From: Alcaligenes aquatilis
Lineage (GTDB): Bacteria > Pseudomonadota > Gammaproteobacteria > Burkholderiales > Burkholderiaceae_B
Direction: 5' to 3'
Length of the DNA stretch: 64,000 nt
Assembly (NCBI RefSeq): GCF_003076515.1
Contig: NZ_CP022390.1
Coordinates: 744,001 to 808,000, forward strand
Part shown: piece by piece, positions 29,320 to 38,230 of the stretch
How the letters are laid out: each line of letters starts with the position of its first letter
Numbering within the stretch: the first letter of the stretch is position 1
Position numbers and translations under genes: made by a program
The notes under the pieces: model-generated
Told to the model about the DNA's origin: nothing
Database searches by the model: none
The model's input: only the letters and a program-made list of their open reading frames with translations

Positions 29320-29411
29320 TGGGTTGGTGAGATAAGACCATTTTACTTCATTGATTGGGCTTCCTACAATGCAAGTCATTCTTTAATCCACTGGCCTATT
29401 GAGAGCAGCAC

Positions 29412-31703
29412 ATGACGACGATTCATAATCTTGGCTTTCCGCGCATTGGCGCCAAACGGGAACTGAAGTTCGCCTTGGAGTCCTACTGGAAGGGCGAGTC
29501 TTCGCGTGACGAACTCAAGGCTCTGGGTGCCCAACTGCGCCAGCGTCATTGGGAGAACCAGGCCGGTCTGGATCTGGTGCCCGTGGGCGATTTCTCTTTT
29601 TACGATCAGGTGCTCGATGCCAGCTTCTTGCTGGGCAACTTGCCTGAGCGTGTTCAGGGCTTTCAGGGTGACGAGCTGGATAACTACTTCCGCGTAGCAC
29701 GGGGTCGTTCGGCCAAAGGTCTGGAAGATCACGGCGCCTGCTGCGGTGGTGTGGCTGCTGGTGAAATGACCAAATGGTTCGACACCAACTATCACTACAT
29801 CGTCCCTGAATTTACGGCTGATACCCAGTTCAAGCTGGATGCCTCGCATCTGCTGGAGCAACTGGCGCAAGCCAAGGCGCAAGGCGTGAACGCCAAGCCT
29901 GTGATTATTGGCCCCGTGACCTATCTGGCACTGGGCAAGGCCAAGGATGAATCCAACAAGCTGGCCCTGCTGGATCGCTTGTTGCCTGTGTATGTTCAAT
30001 TGCTGGATACGCTGGCCAAAGCAGGCGTGGAGTGGGTGCAGATTGATGAGCCTGTTCTGGTTACCGAGCTGGATGCCGATTGGCAGCAAGCGTTCAAGAC
30101 CGCTTATCAGCAGTTGAAGTCTGCTGACGTGAAGTTGCTGGTCGCGACGTACTTTGGTCAGCTGCTGGAAAATGCTGCTTTGGCCGCCAGCTTGCCTGTT
30201 GCCGGTCTGCATGTGGATGCCATCAACGATCGTGATGGCGTGGAGGCATTGCTTAAGCTTTTGGGTGACGAGAAAGTCTTGTCTCTGGGCGTGATCAATG
30301 GTCGCAATATCTGGAAAACAGATTTGACCGCCGTACTGGACTGGGTTGAGCCTATCGCCAAGCAATTGGGCGATCGTCTGTGGATTGCTCCTTCCTGCTC
30401 GCTGCTGCATGTGCCAGTTGATCTGGACAGCGAACAACAGTTGGATGCCGATGTGAGGTCCTGGTTGGCCTTTGCCTTGCAAAAGCTGGACGAACTGCGC
30501 GTATTGGGCAAAGCCTTGAGCCAAGGCCGTGAGGCTGTCAAGGAAGAGCTGGCCGAGAACCTGGCCGCGTTGACGGCCCGTCGCAACTCGCCCCGAGTGA
30601 ACAATCCTGCAGTGAAGGCGGCGGTGGCTCGTATTTCGGCCGAGCTGGGCAAGCGCAAGAGTGCTTACGCACAGCGCGCTTCCAAGCAAGCTGAGTTCTT
30701 GAAGTTGCCTGCATTCCCCACCACCACGATTGGTTCTTTCCCGCAGACAGTAGAAATCCGTCGTGCTCGTAGTGAGTTCAAGGCGGGTCGTCTGGACGAG
30801 AACAGCTACCAGGCCGCCATGCGTGCCGAGATTGAGCGCAGCGTGCGTGAGCAGGAAAAACTGGGTCTGGACGTGTTGGTGCACGGCGAAGCCGAGCGCA
30901 ACGACATGGTCGAATACTTTGGTGAGCAACTGGACGGTTACGCATTCACTCAGTTTGCTTGGGTGCAGTCCTACGGTTCGCGCTGCGTGAAACCACCCAT
31001 CCTGTTTGGTGACATCAGCCGCCCTCAGGCTATGACGGTGGAATGGATTACCTACGCCCAGTCGCTGACTCAAAAACCCATGAAGGGCATGTTGACCGGC
31101 CCCGTGACGATTTTGAATTGGTCCTTTGTGCGTGATGATCAGCCTCGTTCGGCTTCTTGCCTGCAACTGGCGCTGGCCATTCGCGAAGAAGTGCTGGATC
31201 TGGAAAAGGCCGGTGTGCATGTGATCCAGATCGACGAAGCTGCCTTGCGTGAAGGCTTGCCGCTGCGTAAATCGCAATGGCAAAGCTACTTGGACTGGGC
31301 GGTGGAGAGCTTTCGCATCGCCGCCAACGGCGTGGGTGACGAGACGCAAATCCACACACATATGTGCTACTCGGAGTTTAACGACATCATTTCCTCCATC
31401 GCGGATATGGATGCGGACGTGATCACCATTGAAACCAGCCGTTCGGACATGGAGTTGCTGGAAGCCTTCGAGAATTTCCAGTACCCCAACGAGATTGGCC
31501 CCGGCGTGTATGACATTCACTCGCCCAATATTCCGACCGAGCAGCACATTGTGAATTTGATGAAGAAAGCCGCCGAGCGCGTGCCAGCAGAGCGTCTGTG
31601 GGTGAACCCCGACTGCGGCCTTAAGACGCGTCAATGGGCTGAGGTGATTCCGGCTTTGACCAATATGGTGGCGGCAGCCAAAGTCTTGCGGGCAAGTGCC
31701 TGA
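29412..31703 (+). CDS. metE: Cobalamin-independent methionine synthase
   Basis: Transfers the methyl group of 5-methyltetrahydropteroyl-polyglutamate to homocysteine. The 763-aa length is standard. The N-terminal barrel begins [20 protein letters not shown], and the C-terminal catalytic barrel follows [15 protein letters not shown] near residue 437. Zinc ligands are in THMCYSEF (His and Cys) and NPDCGLKTR (Cys). It is divergent from metR and followed by a strong terminator. The mesX-mesD pair lies just downstream, giving the cell two methionine synthases. Confidence 0.97.
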   Translation: MTTIHNLGFPRIGAKRELKFALESYWKGESSRDELKALGAQLRQRHWENQAGLDLVPVGDFSFYDQVLDASFLLGNLPERVQGFQGDELDNYFRVARGRSAKGLEDHGACCGGVAAGEMTKWFDTNYHYIVPEFTADTQFKLDASHLLEQLAQAKAQGVNAKPVIIGPVTYLALGKAKDESNKLALLDRLLPVYVQLLDTLAKAGVEWVQIDEPVLVTELDADWQQAFKTAYQQLKSADVKLLVATYFGQLLENAALAASLPVAGLHVDAINDRDGVEALLKLLGDEKVLSLGVINGRNIWKTDLTAVLDWVEPIAKQLGDRLWIAPSCSLLHVPVDLDSEQQLDADVRSWLAFALQKLDELRVLGKALSQGREAVKEELAENLAALTARRNSPRVNNPAVKAAVARISAELGKRKSAYAQRASKQAEFLKLPAFPTTTIGSFPQTVEIRRARSEFKAGRLDENSYQAAMRAEIERSVREQEKLGLDVLVHGEAERNDMVEYFGEQLDGYAFTQFAWVQSYGSRCVKPPILFGDISRPQAMTVEWITYAQSLTQKPMKGMLTGPVTILNWSFVRDDQPRSASCLQLALAIREEVLDLEKAGVHVIQIDEAALREGLPLRKSQWQSYLDWAVESFRIAANGVGDETQIHTHMCYSEFNDIISSIADMDADVITIETSRSDMELLEAFENFQYPNEIGPGVYDIHSPNIPTEQHIVNLMKKAAERVPAERLWVNPDCGLKTRQWAEVIPALTNMVAAAKVLRASA

Positions 31704-31730
31704 TTGAGTCGGGAACCGTTTTGGCGGTGA

Positions 31731-31757
31731 GTCCCGGCCAAAGCCGGGACTTTTTTT
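31731..31757 (+). terminator. Intrinsic terminator of metE
   Basis: GTCCCGGC (31731-31738) pairs with GCCGGGAC (31743-31750) around CAAA, followed by seven T. It separates metE from mesX transcription. Confidence 0.93.
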
Positions 31758-31844
31758 GGAGGCGATTCAACACTGTGTTCTGGTTTTACCAGGAAGAAGA
31801 GAGCAAACAGTGTGGCCCCAGCAGTCGGCCAGACAATCAGCGCA

Positions 31845-31939
31845 AGGCATACATAAATAAGATGAATTTATTTTTATGCATCAACGTATTAACTAAAAAT
31901 AAATTCGAGATTGAAATCAGAAATCAGGGCATACATAAA
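31845..31939. repeat. Inverted and direct repeats upstream of mesX
   Basis: A perfect 13-bp inverted repeat, GAATTTATTTTTA (31864-31876) and TAAAAATAAATTC (31894-31906), has a 17-base spacer. It is bracketed by two copies of GGCATACATAAA, at 31846-31857 and 31928-31939. The block lies between the metE terminator and the mesX start and is much AT-richer than its surroundings. It is a candidate operator or 5'-UTR structure controlling mesXD. Confidence 0.65.
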
Positions 31940-31941
31940 AA

Positions 31942-32919
31942 ATGAATAAAGAATTCGCGTTTAGCATCAAAAGCATTCGTTTTGATGAAAACTACCGGCC
32001 ATCCAATAACACACGCATCACCACCAACTTTGCCAACCTGGCCCGTGGTGAAAGCCGTCAGCAAAACTTGCGCAATACCCTGGCGATGATTAACAATCGC
32101 TTCAACAATCTGGCGCATTGGGACAATCCTAATGGAGATCGTTATTCGGTCGAACTGGATATTGTCTCTGTTGATATTGATATTGAAGGTAATGGTTCCA
32201 CTTTCCCTACCATTGAAATCCTGAAAACCAATATCGTCGATCACAAAGAAAACAAGCGTATCGACGGGATTGTCGGCAACAACTTCTCTTCGTATGTGCG
32301 TGACTACGACTTCAGCGTGGTTCTGCAGGAGCACAACAAGAACAAAAATGGCTTCAGCGCCCCGGAAGGCTTTGGTGATTTGCACGGCAAACTGTTTAAG
32401 TCTTTCGTGAATTCTGCGCTGTACCAAGAAAACTTCAACAAGTCCCCCGTGATTTGCCTGAGCGTGTCCAGCAGCAAGGTCTACCACCGTACGGGGAACC
32501 AGCATCCGGTATTGGGCATTGAGTATCAGCAAAATGAGTTTTCGCCTACGGATGAGTACTTCGCAAAAATGGGCCTGCAGGTTCGCTATTTCATGCCCCC
32601 AAATAGCGTTGCGCCCTTTGCTTTTTACTTTCGTGGTGATTTGCTCAGTGACTACACGAATCTGGAATTGATCAGTACCATCAGCACGATGGAAACATTT
32701 CAGAAAATCTATCGCCCCGAGATTTACAATGCCAACTCGGCCGCAGGAATGCGCTATCAGCCCAGCCTGAAAAATTCCGATCACTCGATCACGCAAATTG
32801 TCTACGATCGCGAAGAACGTAGTCGTCTGGCGGTTGAGCAGGGCCGGTTTACCGAAGAAAGTTTTATCAAGCCATACAAAGTGATTCTTGATCAATGGGC
32901 AGCCAGTTACGCGCTTTGA
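31942..32919 (+). CDS. mesX: MesX (DUF1852), partner of folate-independent methionine synthase MesD
   Basis: 325-aa soluble protein of the DUF1852 family, beginning MNKEFAFSIKSIRFDENYRP and ending DQWAASYAL. In other aerobic bacteria this family is encoded beside a short MetE-like protein (MesD) and is required for its methionine synthase activity; that is family knowledge, not seen here. The mesD start follows 30 bases downstream, so the two form an operon. I can identify no catalytic motif. It has no signal peptide. The coding sequence is slightly AT-richer than that of its neighbours. Confidence 0.85.
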   Translation: MNKEFAFSIKSIRFDENYRPSNNTRITTNFANLARGESRQQNLRNTLAMINNRFNNLAHWDNPNGDRYSVELDIVSVDIDIEGNGSTFPTIEILKTNIVDHKENKRIDGIVGNNFSSYVRDYDFSVVLQEHNKNKNGFSAPEGFGDLHGKLFKSFVNSALYQENFNKSPVICLSVSSSKVYHRTGNQHPVLGIEYQQNEFSPTDEYFAKMGLQVRYFMPPNSVAPFAFYFRGDLLSDYTNLELISTISTMETFQKIYRPEIYNANSAAGMRYQPSLKNSDHSITQIVYDREERSRLAVEQGRFTEESFIKPYKVILDQWAASYAL

Positions 32920-32948
32920 TTCATCAAAAACAACAAGGTTATTTAATT

Positions 32949-33977
32949 ATGAAAAAATTGCTACCCACCTCCACCGCTGGCAGTTTGCCCAAACCCTCCT
33001 GGCTTGCTGAACCCGAGAAGCTGTGGTCGCCCTGGAGACTGGACGGTGAGGACCTGGTCGAAGGCAAGAAAGATGCACTGCGTCTGTCCCTGCAAGAACA
33101 ATTGCACGCCGGTATCGACCTGATTAGCGACGGCGAACAAACCCGCCAGCACTTCGTCACCACCTTCATCGAACATCTGGAAGGTGTGGACTTCGAAAAG
33201 CGCGAGACTGTGCGTATTCGTGACCGTTACGACGCCAGTGTTCCTACCGTTGTGGGTGCCGTGACTCGTCCCAAATCCGTGTTTGTGGATGATGCCAAAT
33301 TCTTGCGTCAGCAAACCTCGCAGCCGATCAAATGGGCGCTGCCTGGCCCCATGACCATGATCGATACGCTGTACGACAACCACTACAAGAGCCGTGAAAA
33401 ATTGGCTTGGGAATTTGCCAAGATCCTGAACCAGGAAGCCAAAGAGCTGGAGGCTGCAGGCGTGGATATCATCCAGTTTGACGAGCCCGCTTTCAACGTG
33501 TTTTTTGACGAAGTGAACGACTGGGGTATTGCGACTCTGGAACGAGCCATTGAAGGTCTGAAGTGTGAAACCGCTGTGCACATCTGCTACGGCTATGGCA
33601 TCAAGGCCAACACGGACTGGAAAAAGACGCTGGGTTCGGAATGGCGTCAGTACGAAGAGTCCTTCCCGAAGCTGCAGCAATCCAAGATCGACATCATTTC
33701 CCTGGAGTGCCAGAACTCCCACGTTCCTATGGATTTGATCGAACTGATCCGTGGCAAGAAAGTGATGGTTGGCGCCATTGACGTAGCCACCAACGTGATC
33801 GAAACCGCTGACGAAGTGGCCAACACACTGCGCAAGGCGCTGAAGTTTGTAGACGCGGACAAGCTGTACCCCTGCACCAACTGCGGTATGGCACCTTTGC
33901 CACGTGCCGTGGCTCGCGGCAAGTTGCACGCCCTGAGCGCCGGTGCTGAAATCGTTCGTAAGGAACTGTCGGCCTGA
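32949..33977 (+). CDS. mesD: MesD, core MetE-like folate-independent methionine synthase
   Basis: 342 aa from ATG 32949 (MKKLLPTSTAGSLPKPSWLA), about half the length of MetE. It corresponds only to the catalytic C-terminal barrel and lacks the N-terminal folate-binding half. Zinc ligands are kept: HICYGYG (His, Cys) and PCTNCGM (Cys). Adjacency to DUF1852 marks it as the MesD type, in which the methyl donor is not 5-methyl-THF and remains uncertain. Reading from 32895 would overlap mesX, so the internal ATG is preferred. A long hairpin terminator follows. Confidence 0.85.
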   Translation: MKKLLPTSTAGSLPKPSWLAEPEKLWSPWRLDGEDLVEGKKDALRLSLQEQLHAGIDLISDGEQTRQHFVTTFIEHLEGVDFEKRETVRIRDRYDASVPTVVGAVTRPKSVFVDDAKFLRQQTSQPIKWALPGPMTMIDTLYDNHYKSREKLAWEFAKILNQEAKELEAAGVDIIQFDEPAFNVFFDEVNDWGIATLERAIEGLKCETAVHICYGYGIKANTDWKKTLGSEWRQYEESFPKLQQSKIDIISLECQNSHVPMDLIELIRGKKVMVGAIDVATNVIETADEVANTLRKALKFVDADKLYPCTNCGMAPLPRAVARGKLHALSAGAEIVRKELSA

Positions 33978-34009
33978 TAGGCTTGATGCCTGCACGCTAG
34001 CTCGTTCAG

Positions 34010-34068
34010 ACTGCCCCCAGCAAACAGTATTGATGGCTTTGCCATCGCTGTGACTGGGGGCAGTTTTA
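34010..34068 (+). terminator. Long hairpin terminator of mesXD
   Basis: ACTGCCCCCAG (34010-34020) pairs perfectly with CTGGGGGCAGT (34054-34064), followed by TTTT. The loop holds a second stem, GATGGC/GCCATC around TTT. Confidence 0.85.
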
Positions 34069-34378
34069 TTGGGGCGACTGATTGTGTTGATCCTTCCATG
34101 TGCGCCGGCCTTGGCAACATAATGCAGCGTGTTTCGGAGGTCTGCTGGGGGCCTTGGGTTTGTTTCTTCAGTGCTCCTGGTGTTAAGGCGGGTCGGGCAT
34201 AAAGGGAGGACAGGCGGAAGAAAGGGCAGAGCGATGAGTAATTCCACTGCCCAAACGCCAAACCCTAGGCCCTAGGGACTGGGTTTCAAATAACAGATGC
34301 TCCCGAGCAGCCTGCAATGCCAGTAGGCGAGTCTATTTACACCCCTGATTAAAGAAATTCTTGTCCATGACAAAGAAA

Positions 34379-34415
34379 TGAACTAGGATTCACTCATGTA
34401 ATGAATTTTGGTTCA
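34379..34415. promoter_or_regulatory. Paired palindromic operator upstream of the TetR gene
   Basis: Two 14-bp palindromes of the form TGAA-N6-TTCA lie at 34379-34392 (TGAACTAGGATTCA) and 34402-34415 (TGAATTTTGGTTCA), centres 23 bp apart, about two helical turns. They end 7 bases before the TetR start codon, as expected for autoregulation. The rest of the 34069-34378 gap holds nothing I recognise. Confidence 0.65.
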
Positions 34416-34422
34416 CTTCTTT

Positions 34423-35070
34423 ATGGCCTACCGTCAAACCCCCGCCGTTCAAGCCCGTCTGCAAGACAATCGCAGCCGTATCCTGGAAGCCGCTCGCGCT
34501 TTGGTCAGTGAAGGAGGCTGGCAGGAAGCGCAGGTGGCCAGTGTGGCGGCCGCTGCCGGTATTGCCACGGGGACGGTCTATCGTTACTTCCCCTCCAAAG
34601 CCGAGCTGTTCGCGCAAGTCCTGTCGCTGGTGTCCCAGCGCGAGGTCGATGTGCTCACGGACATTGCACAGGCCGATGGTTCCTCCATGTTGCGCCTGCA
34701 TGCCGCTGTCTCCACTTTTGTGAAGCGCGCCATGCGTAATCCTCGTTTGGCCTATGCCTTGATTGCCGAGCCTTGCGACAAGGAAATCGACGCGGCTCGT
34801 CTGGTGTACCGCGCCGCGATCAGCCAGGTCATCCACTCCATTGTTTCCACAGGTCAGGACGCGCAGGAAATGCGCCAGGATGTGCAGCCCGATATTGCGG
34901 CGACCGTCATCGTGGGCGGTTTCATGGAAGGGTTGATTGGCCCGCTTTCTCCTTTAAGCCGTCAGCAGCACGATGGCACGGACAGTTACCAGCGCCAAGT
35001 GGCCGCGCTGGCTGACCAGATTGCCCAGATGGCGTGTGCCAGTGTGGCAGTCCTTTCTGCCACGTCTTAG
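34423..35070 (+). CDS. TetR/AcrR-family repressor of the downstream AidB-like gene
   Basis: 215 aa from ATG 34423. The N-terminal HTH is clear: RILEAARALVSEGGW, then VAAAAGIATGTVYRYFPSKA near residues 41-60. The C-terminal ligand domain has no recognised effector signature. It ends 21 bases before the acyl-CoA dehydrogenase gene, so it very probably regulates the two-gene unit by acting on the double TGAA-N6-TTCA operator just upstream. An acyl-CoA or fatty acid effector would suit the neighbour but is inference. Confidence 0.88.
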   Translation: MAYRQTPAVQARLQDNRSRILEAARALVSEGGWQEAQVASVAAAAGIATGTVYRYFPSKAELFAQVLSLVSQREVDVLTDIAQADGSSMLRLHAAVSTFVKRAMRNPRLAYALIAEPCDKEIDAARLVYRAAISQVIHSIVSTGQDAQEMRQDVQPDIAATVIVGGFMEGLIGPLSPLSRQQHDGTDSYQRQVAALADQIAQMACASVAVLSATS

Positions 35071-35091
35071 AAAAACAGTTTGGAGACAACC

Positions 35092-36804
35092 ATGAACCAG
35101 CCGCTCTCCCTCAGCATGTTGAATGCGCCCGAGGATCGTTACAGCACACATCAGGTTTTGAATCAGGCCTTGCCCGCCAGTGGTTTCAATGCTTTTACGG
35201 GCGATCAGGTTTTACGTGATGCCATCAGCCGTGAAGCCCCTTGGGCCGCATCGCGCTGTCAGGCTTTGGGGGCGGTAGCTGGTGATGAGAATGTGCAGGA
35301 ACTGGCTCGTTTGGCGAACCGCCATATTCCTGAGCTTAAAACGCATGATCGCTTCGGCAACCGGATTGATTGGTTGGAATTTCACCCTAGCTGGCATGAG
35401 TTGATGGGCCTGGCCTGGCAGCACGAGGTGCCCAATTTAAGCTGGCGTACCCAAGAGGCAAACGGCCACCTCGCCCGCGCCGTCTTGTCCTATCTGTGGA
35501 ATCAGGTGGAGCACGGTACGGGCTGCCCGACTGGCATGGCTTATGCGGCTTATGCCGGTTTCGAGGCCGAGCCTGCTTTGGCGATCTGGGCGGACAAGCT
35601 CAAAGGGACACGCTATGAATACAGTCGCCGCGAAGTGGGGGACAAGCCCTCGGTGGTGATTGGTTATGCGATGACAGAAAAGCAGGGCGGCTCAGATCTG
35701 CGCGAGACGCAGACGACCGCGCGCTTCTCCCATAGTGTGGATTATCACGGTGCCACGGCGCATTGGTATGAGCTGACGGGGCATAAATGGTTTTGTTCGG
35801 TGCCGCAGTCCGATGGTTTTTTTACGCTGGCCAAGGTCAATGGGGATGTCACGTGTTTCTTCTTGCCCCGTACCTTGCCGGACGGCAGCTATAACCGTTT
35901 TTTTGTGCAGCGTCTGAAGGACAAGGCGGGTAATCGCTCCAACGCATCCAGTGAGGTGGAATATGCGGGCACGCTGGCAATTCGGGTAGGGGAAGAGGGG
36001 CGCGGTATTCGGGAAATTCTGTCGCACTCGCATTTGACACGTCTGGATTTTGCGATTGGCTCGGCGGGGTTAATGCGGCAGGCGCTGACCTTGGCCCTGC
36101 GTCACACCACATCACGCAAGGCTTTTGGGACCTCTATTGCCGACCGACCCATGATGAGCAATGTGCTGGCGGATATGGCGGTAGAAGTGGAAGCGGCAAC
36201 CTTGATGTCCTTGCGAGTCGCCAAGGCCACTGACCTGATGCAAGGCAGTGAACACGAAAGGCTGCTGGCGCGGGTGGCCACGCCTGCGGCTAAATACTTC
36301 AATTGCTCGCGCGCGCCCTCTATTGCGAACGAGGCATTGCAGTGTCACGGCGGCAATGGCTTTATTGAAGAAAACCCCATGGCTCGTGTGTATCGAGAGT
36401 CCCCCTTGAACAGCGTTTGGGAAGGGACGGCCAATATGATGTGTATGGATGTGCGGCGCGCCATGATCAGAGATCCGCTCACGGTGGAGGCGGTTTTCAA
36501 TGAAATTAGACCCTTGGCCGGGCAAGACAAGCGCTTCGATGCCCTGGTACAGCACACTGAACGTCTGGTGAGAGCCGCGATTGAGGATGAGTTCCTGGCC
36601 CGCCCTATGACCGAAGCCGTCGCCCGTGTTTTGCAGGCCGCTGAGCTGTTGCGCTATAGCCCGCAGGAAGTGGCGGATGTGTTTTTAAGTACGCGTAGTT
36701 CCGGCGAGCTTGGAACTTGGGGGGCGCATTACGGCACTTTGGGAATGACAACGTCCTTGTCAGTCGCGCAGAAAATCATGCGCAGAGCGATGGTGGCAGA
36801 TTGA
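35092..36804 (+). CDS. AidB-like acyl-CoA dehydrogenase
   Basis: 570-aa flavoprotein of the acyl-CoA dehydrogenase superfamily, close in size to AidB (about 540 aa). The start is ATG 35092, with GGAGAC six bases upstream. FAD-binding segments are visible: YAMTEKQGGSDLRETQTTA near residue 190 and the later FGTSIADRPM, LQCHGGNGFIEE and SVWEGTANMMC. The N-terminal ~170 residues include LTQ/W-rich segments typical of the AidB branch. E. coli AidB belongs to the adaptive response to alkylation and also has weak isovaleryl-CoA dehydrogenase activity. Here the TetR neighbour suggests a metabolic role instead. Confidence 0.87.
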   Translation: MNQPLSLSMLNAPEDRYSTHQVLNQALPASGFNAFTGDQVLRDAISREAPWAASRCQALGAVAGDENVQELARLANRHIPELKTHDRFGNRIDWLEFHPSWHELMGLAWQHEVPNLSWRTQEANGHLARAVLSYLWNQVEHGTGCPTGMAYAAYAGFEAEPALAIWADKLKGTRYEYSRREVGDKPSVVIGYAMTEKQGGSDLRETQTTARFSHSVDYHGATAHWYELTGHKWFCSVPQSDGFFTLAKVNGDVTCFFLPRTLPDGSYNRFFVQRLKDKAGNRSNASSEVEYAGTLAIRVGEEGRGIREILSHSHLTRLDFAIGSAGLMRQALTLALRHTTSRKAFGTSIADRPMMSNVLADMAVEVEAATLMSLRVAKATDLMQGSEHERLLARVATPAAKYFNCSRAPSIANEALQCHGGNGFIEENPMARVYRESPLNSVWEGTANMMCMDVRRAMIRDPLTVEAVFNEIRPLAGQDKRFDALVQHTERLVRAAIEDEFLARPMTEAVARVLQAAELLRYSPQEVADVFLSTRSSGELGTWGAHYGTLGMTTSLSVAQKIMRRAMVAD

Positions 36805-36835
36805 TTGGTGCGGCTTACTAAGTATGGAGTGAGCA

Positions 36836-36869
36836 AAGGGCTATCAGGACTAAGTCTTGGATAGCCCTT
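36836..36869. terminator. Hairpin between AidB-like and VOC genes
   Basis: AAGGGCTATC (36836-36845) pairs with GATAGCCCTT (36860-36869) around a 14-base loop. There is no long T-run, but its position between convergent genes fits a terminator. Confidence 0.65.
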
Positions 36870-36912
36870 GTTGCTTGATCTTGGCGGCTTTGCAGGCAAG
36901 GCAGCTTCCGTT

Positions 36913-37278
36913 TTACGCTGCCGTGCAGACCCTTAGTCGGTGCCCATCGGGGTCCAGAGCGACAAATGTGCGCCCAAAAACGGCTGTCTTGGGTGCCTGC
37001 TCTATGGGGATACCCGCTGTTACCCAGGTTTGATGCCGTTGATCAACAGCCGCATCATCGTCTACTAAAAAAGAGAGCTCGGAGCGATGGCCGGTTCCGG
37101 ATGATACAAAGCTGGCTGCCTGGGTAGACCACAAACCCAGCGTCAAGCCCTTGTTCAGCTCAAAGGCGACATAGGTGGGGAAGGATTCAGCAGGCGCTTT
37201 TTGTAGCAGTTTTTCGTAAAAAAGGCCGCTGGCGGCGGGGTCTTGGACGTAGAGTAGCAAAAGATTTGGGTGATTCAT
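36913..37278 (-). CDS. VOC-family (glyoxalase-like) protein
   Basis: 121 aa from ATG 37278 (GGAGCGATC upstream); an upstream start at 37323 would run through the divergent operator. The beta-alpha-beta-beta-beta fold of vicinal oxygen chelate proteins is suggested by NLLLLYVQDPAASGLFYEKL at the N-terminus and the closing TFVALDPDGHRLRV. Such small VOC proteins include glyoxalases, fosfomycin/bleomycin resistance proteins and epimerases; the function here is undecided. It is divergent from a WYL regulator, which probably controls it. Confidence 0.82.
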   Translation of the reverse strand: MNHPNLLLLYVQDPAASGLFYEKLLQKAPAESFPTYVAFELNKGLTLGLWSTQAASFVSSGTGHRSELSFLVDDDAAVDQRHQTWVTAGIPIEQAPKTAVFGRTFVALDPDGHRLRVCTAA

Positions 37279-37321
37279 GATCGCTCCAACATGGTTATTG
37301 AGCAGATCATTATGGGTGACC

Positions 37322-37344
37322 ATACTGCCAAAAAATGGCAGTAT
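37322..37344. promoter_or_regulatory. Palindromic operator between VOC gene and WYL regulator
   Basis: ATACTGCCA (37322-37330) and TGGCAGTAT (37336-37344) form a perfect 9-bp inverted repeat with a 5-base spacer. It lies in the divergent promoter just before the WYL start at 37350, a probable binding site for that regulator. Confidence 0.7.
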
Positions 37345-37349
37345 CTAGC

Positions 37350-38051
37350 ATGGCCCGAGCGGAACGACTTCTTTCCCTTTTACAAGTGCTACGCCGACAT
37401 AAGCGTCCGGTAAGTGGTGCGCGGCTGGCTCAAGAGCTGGGCATCAGCATTCGGACGCTGTATAGAGATATTGCTTCCTTGCAGGCACAAGGTGCTGATA
37501 TAGAAGGGGAACCCGGTGTGGGTTACGTGCTGCGACCCAGTTTTATGTTGCCCCCTTTGATGTTTTCTCAAGCGGAGCTGGAGGCCTTGATACTGGGCTT
37601 TCGCTGGGTAGAAAAGTTCGCGGATGAACCGCTGACTAAAGCGGCTGGCGATGCCATGGCCAAGATTTCGACGGTCTTGCCGGATAGCTTGAGAGACAGC
37701 CTGGACAGTACCGCTTTACGGGTTGGGCCCAGGGTGATTCAGGATACTGAGCGTGTTGATCTTGGCATTGCGCGTACAGCGATTCGTTTGCAGCGCAAGC
37801 TGAGCATCACATATATAGATGGGGCAGGGCAAGAATCGGAGAGAGTGATCTGGCCTTTTTCCTTGGGCTACTTTCAGCACTTTCGGATTCTGGTGGGCTG
37901 GTGTGAATTGAAAGGGGATTTCCGGCACTTCCGCACGGACAGGATACGAGGATTGATCAGTCTGGAAGAGTCTTATCCTCGGCATCGGGCTGATTTGTTT
38001 AAGCAGTGGCGCGCAATACAAACAGAGCTAAGCTATGTGCCTGACACCTGA
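37350..38051 (+). CDS. YafY-type HTH/WYL-domain transcriptional regulator
   Basis: 233 aa from ATG 37350; a start at 37335 would sit inside the palindromic operator. The N-terminal DeoR-like HTH is RPVSGARLAQELGISIRTLY (residues ~19-38), a middle linker has MLPPLMFSQAELEAL, and the WYL domain follows with VIWPFSLGYFQHFRILVGWC, where the canonical W-Y-L positions read as F-R-I. WYL proteins sense ligands and regulate neighbouring genes; the divergent VOC gene is the obvious target. A terminator follows before the zinc operon. Confidence 0.88.
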   Translation: MARAERLLSLLQVLRRHKRPVSGARLAQELGISIRTLYRDIASLQAQGADIEGEPGVGYVLRPSFMLPPLMFSQAELEALILGFRWVEKFADEPLTKAAGDAMAKISTVLPDSLRDSLDSTALRVGPRVIQDTERVDLGIARTAIRLQRKLSITYIDGAGQESERVIWPFSLGYFQHFRILVGWCELKGDFRHFRTDRIRGLISLEESYPRHRADLFKQWRAIQTELSYVPDT

Positions 38052-38116
38052 CACCTGCTTCCTGATCACTGCTACGTCGCTCTGTGAGAACCAGTTTCTC
38101 CGTCCTGCGCTTCAAG

Positions 38117-38139
38117 CCCTCCTTACAAGAGGGTTTTTT
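38117..38139 (+). terminator. Intrinsic terminator of the WYL regulator
   Basis: CCCTC (38117-38121) pairs with GAGGG (38129-38133), followed by six T. It insulates the zinc-responsive operon that starts just downstream. Confidence 0.75.
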
Positions 38140-38153
38140 CCTGATCAATTGTT

Positions 38154-38171
38154 GTTATGTTATAACATCTC
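38154..38171. promoter_or_regulatory. Zur box upstream of zigA
   Basis: GTTATGTTATAACATCTC contains the central palindrome ATGTTATAACAT (38157-38168), an excellent match to proteobacterial Zur operators (core TGTTATAACA). It lies about 60 bases upstream of the zigA start, right after a terminator, where it would repress the operon when zinc is sufficient. Confidence 0.85.
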
Positions 38172-38230
38172 ATAATTGGCGAGAGTCCTTTGCAAGGAAC
38201 CGCCCATTGATGGCTCAAGGACGAAGAGAA

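Noticed and set aside
29376..31634. 752-codon open frame on the minus strand inside metE
   Set aside because: Antisense shadow of metE; the composition (Gln/His-rich) is typical of such shadows.
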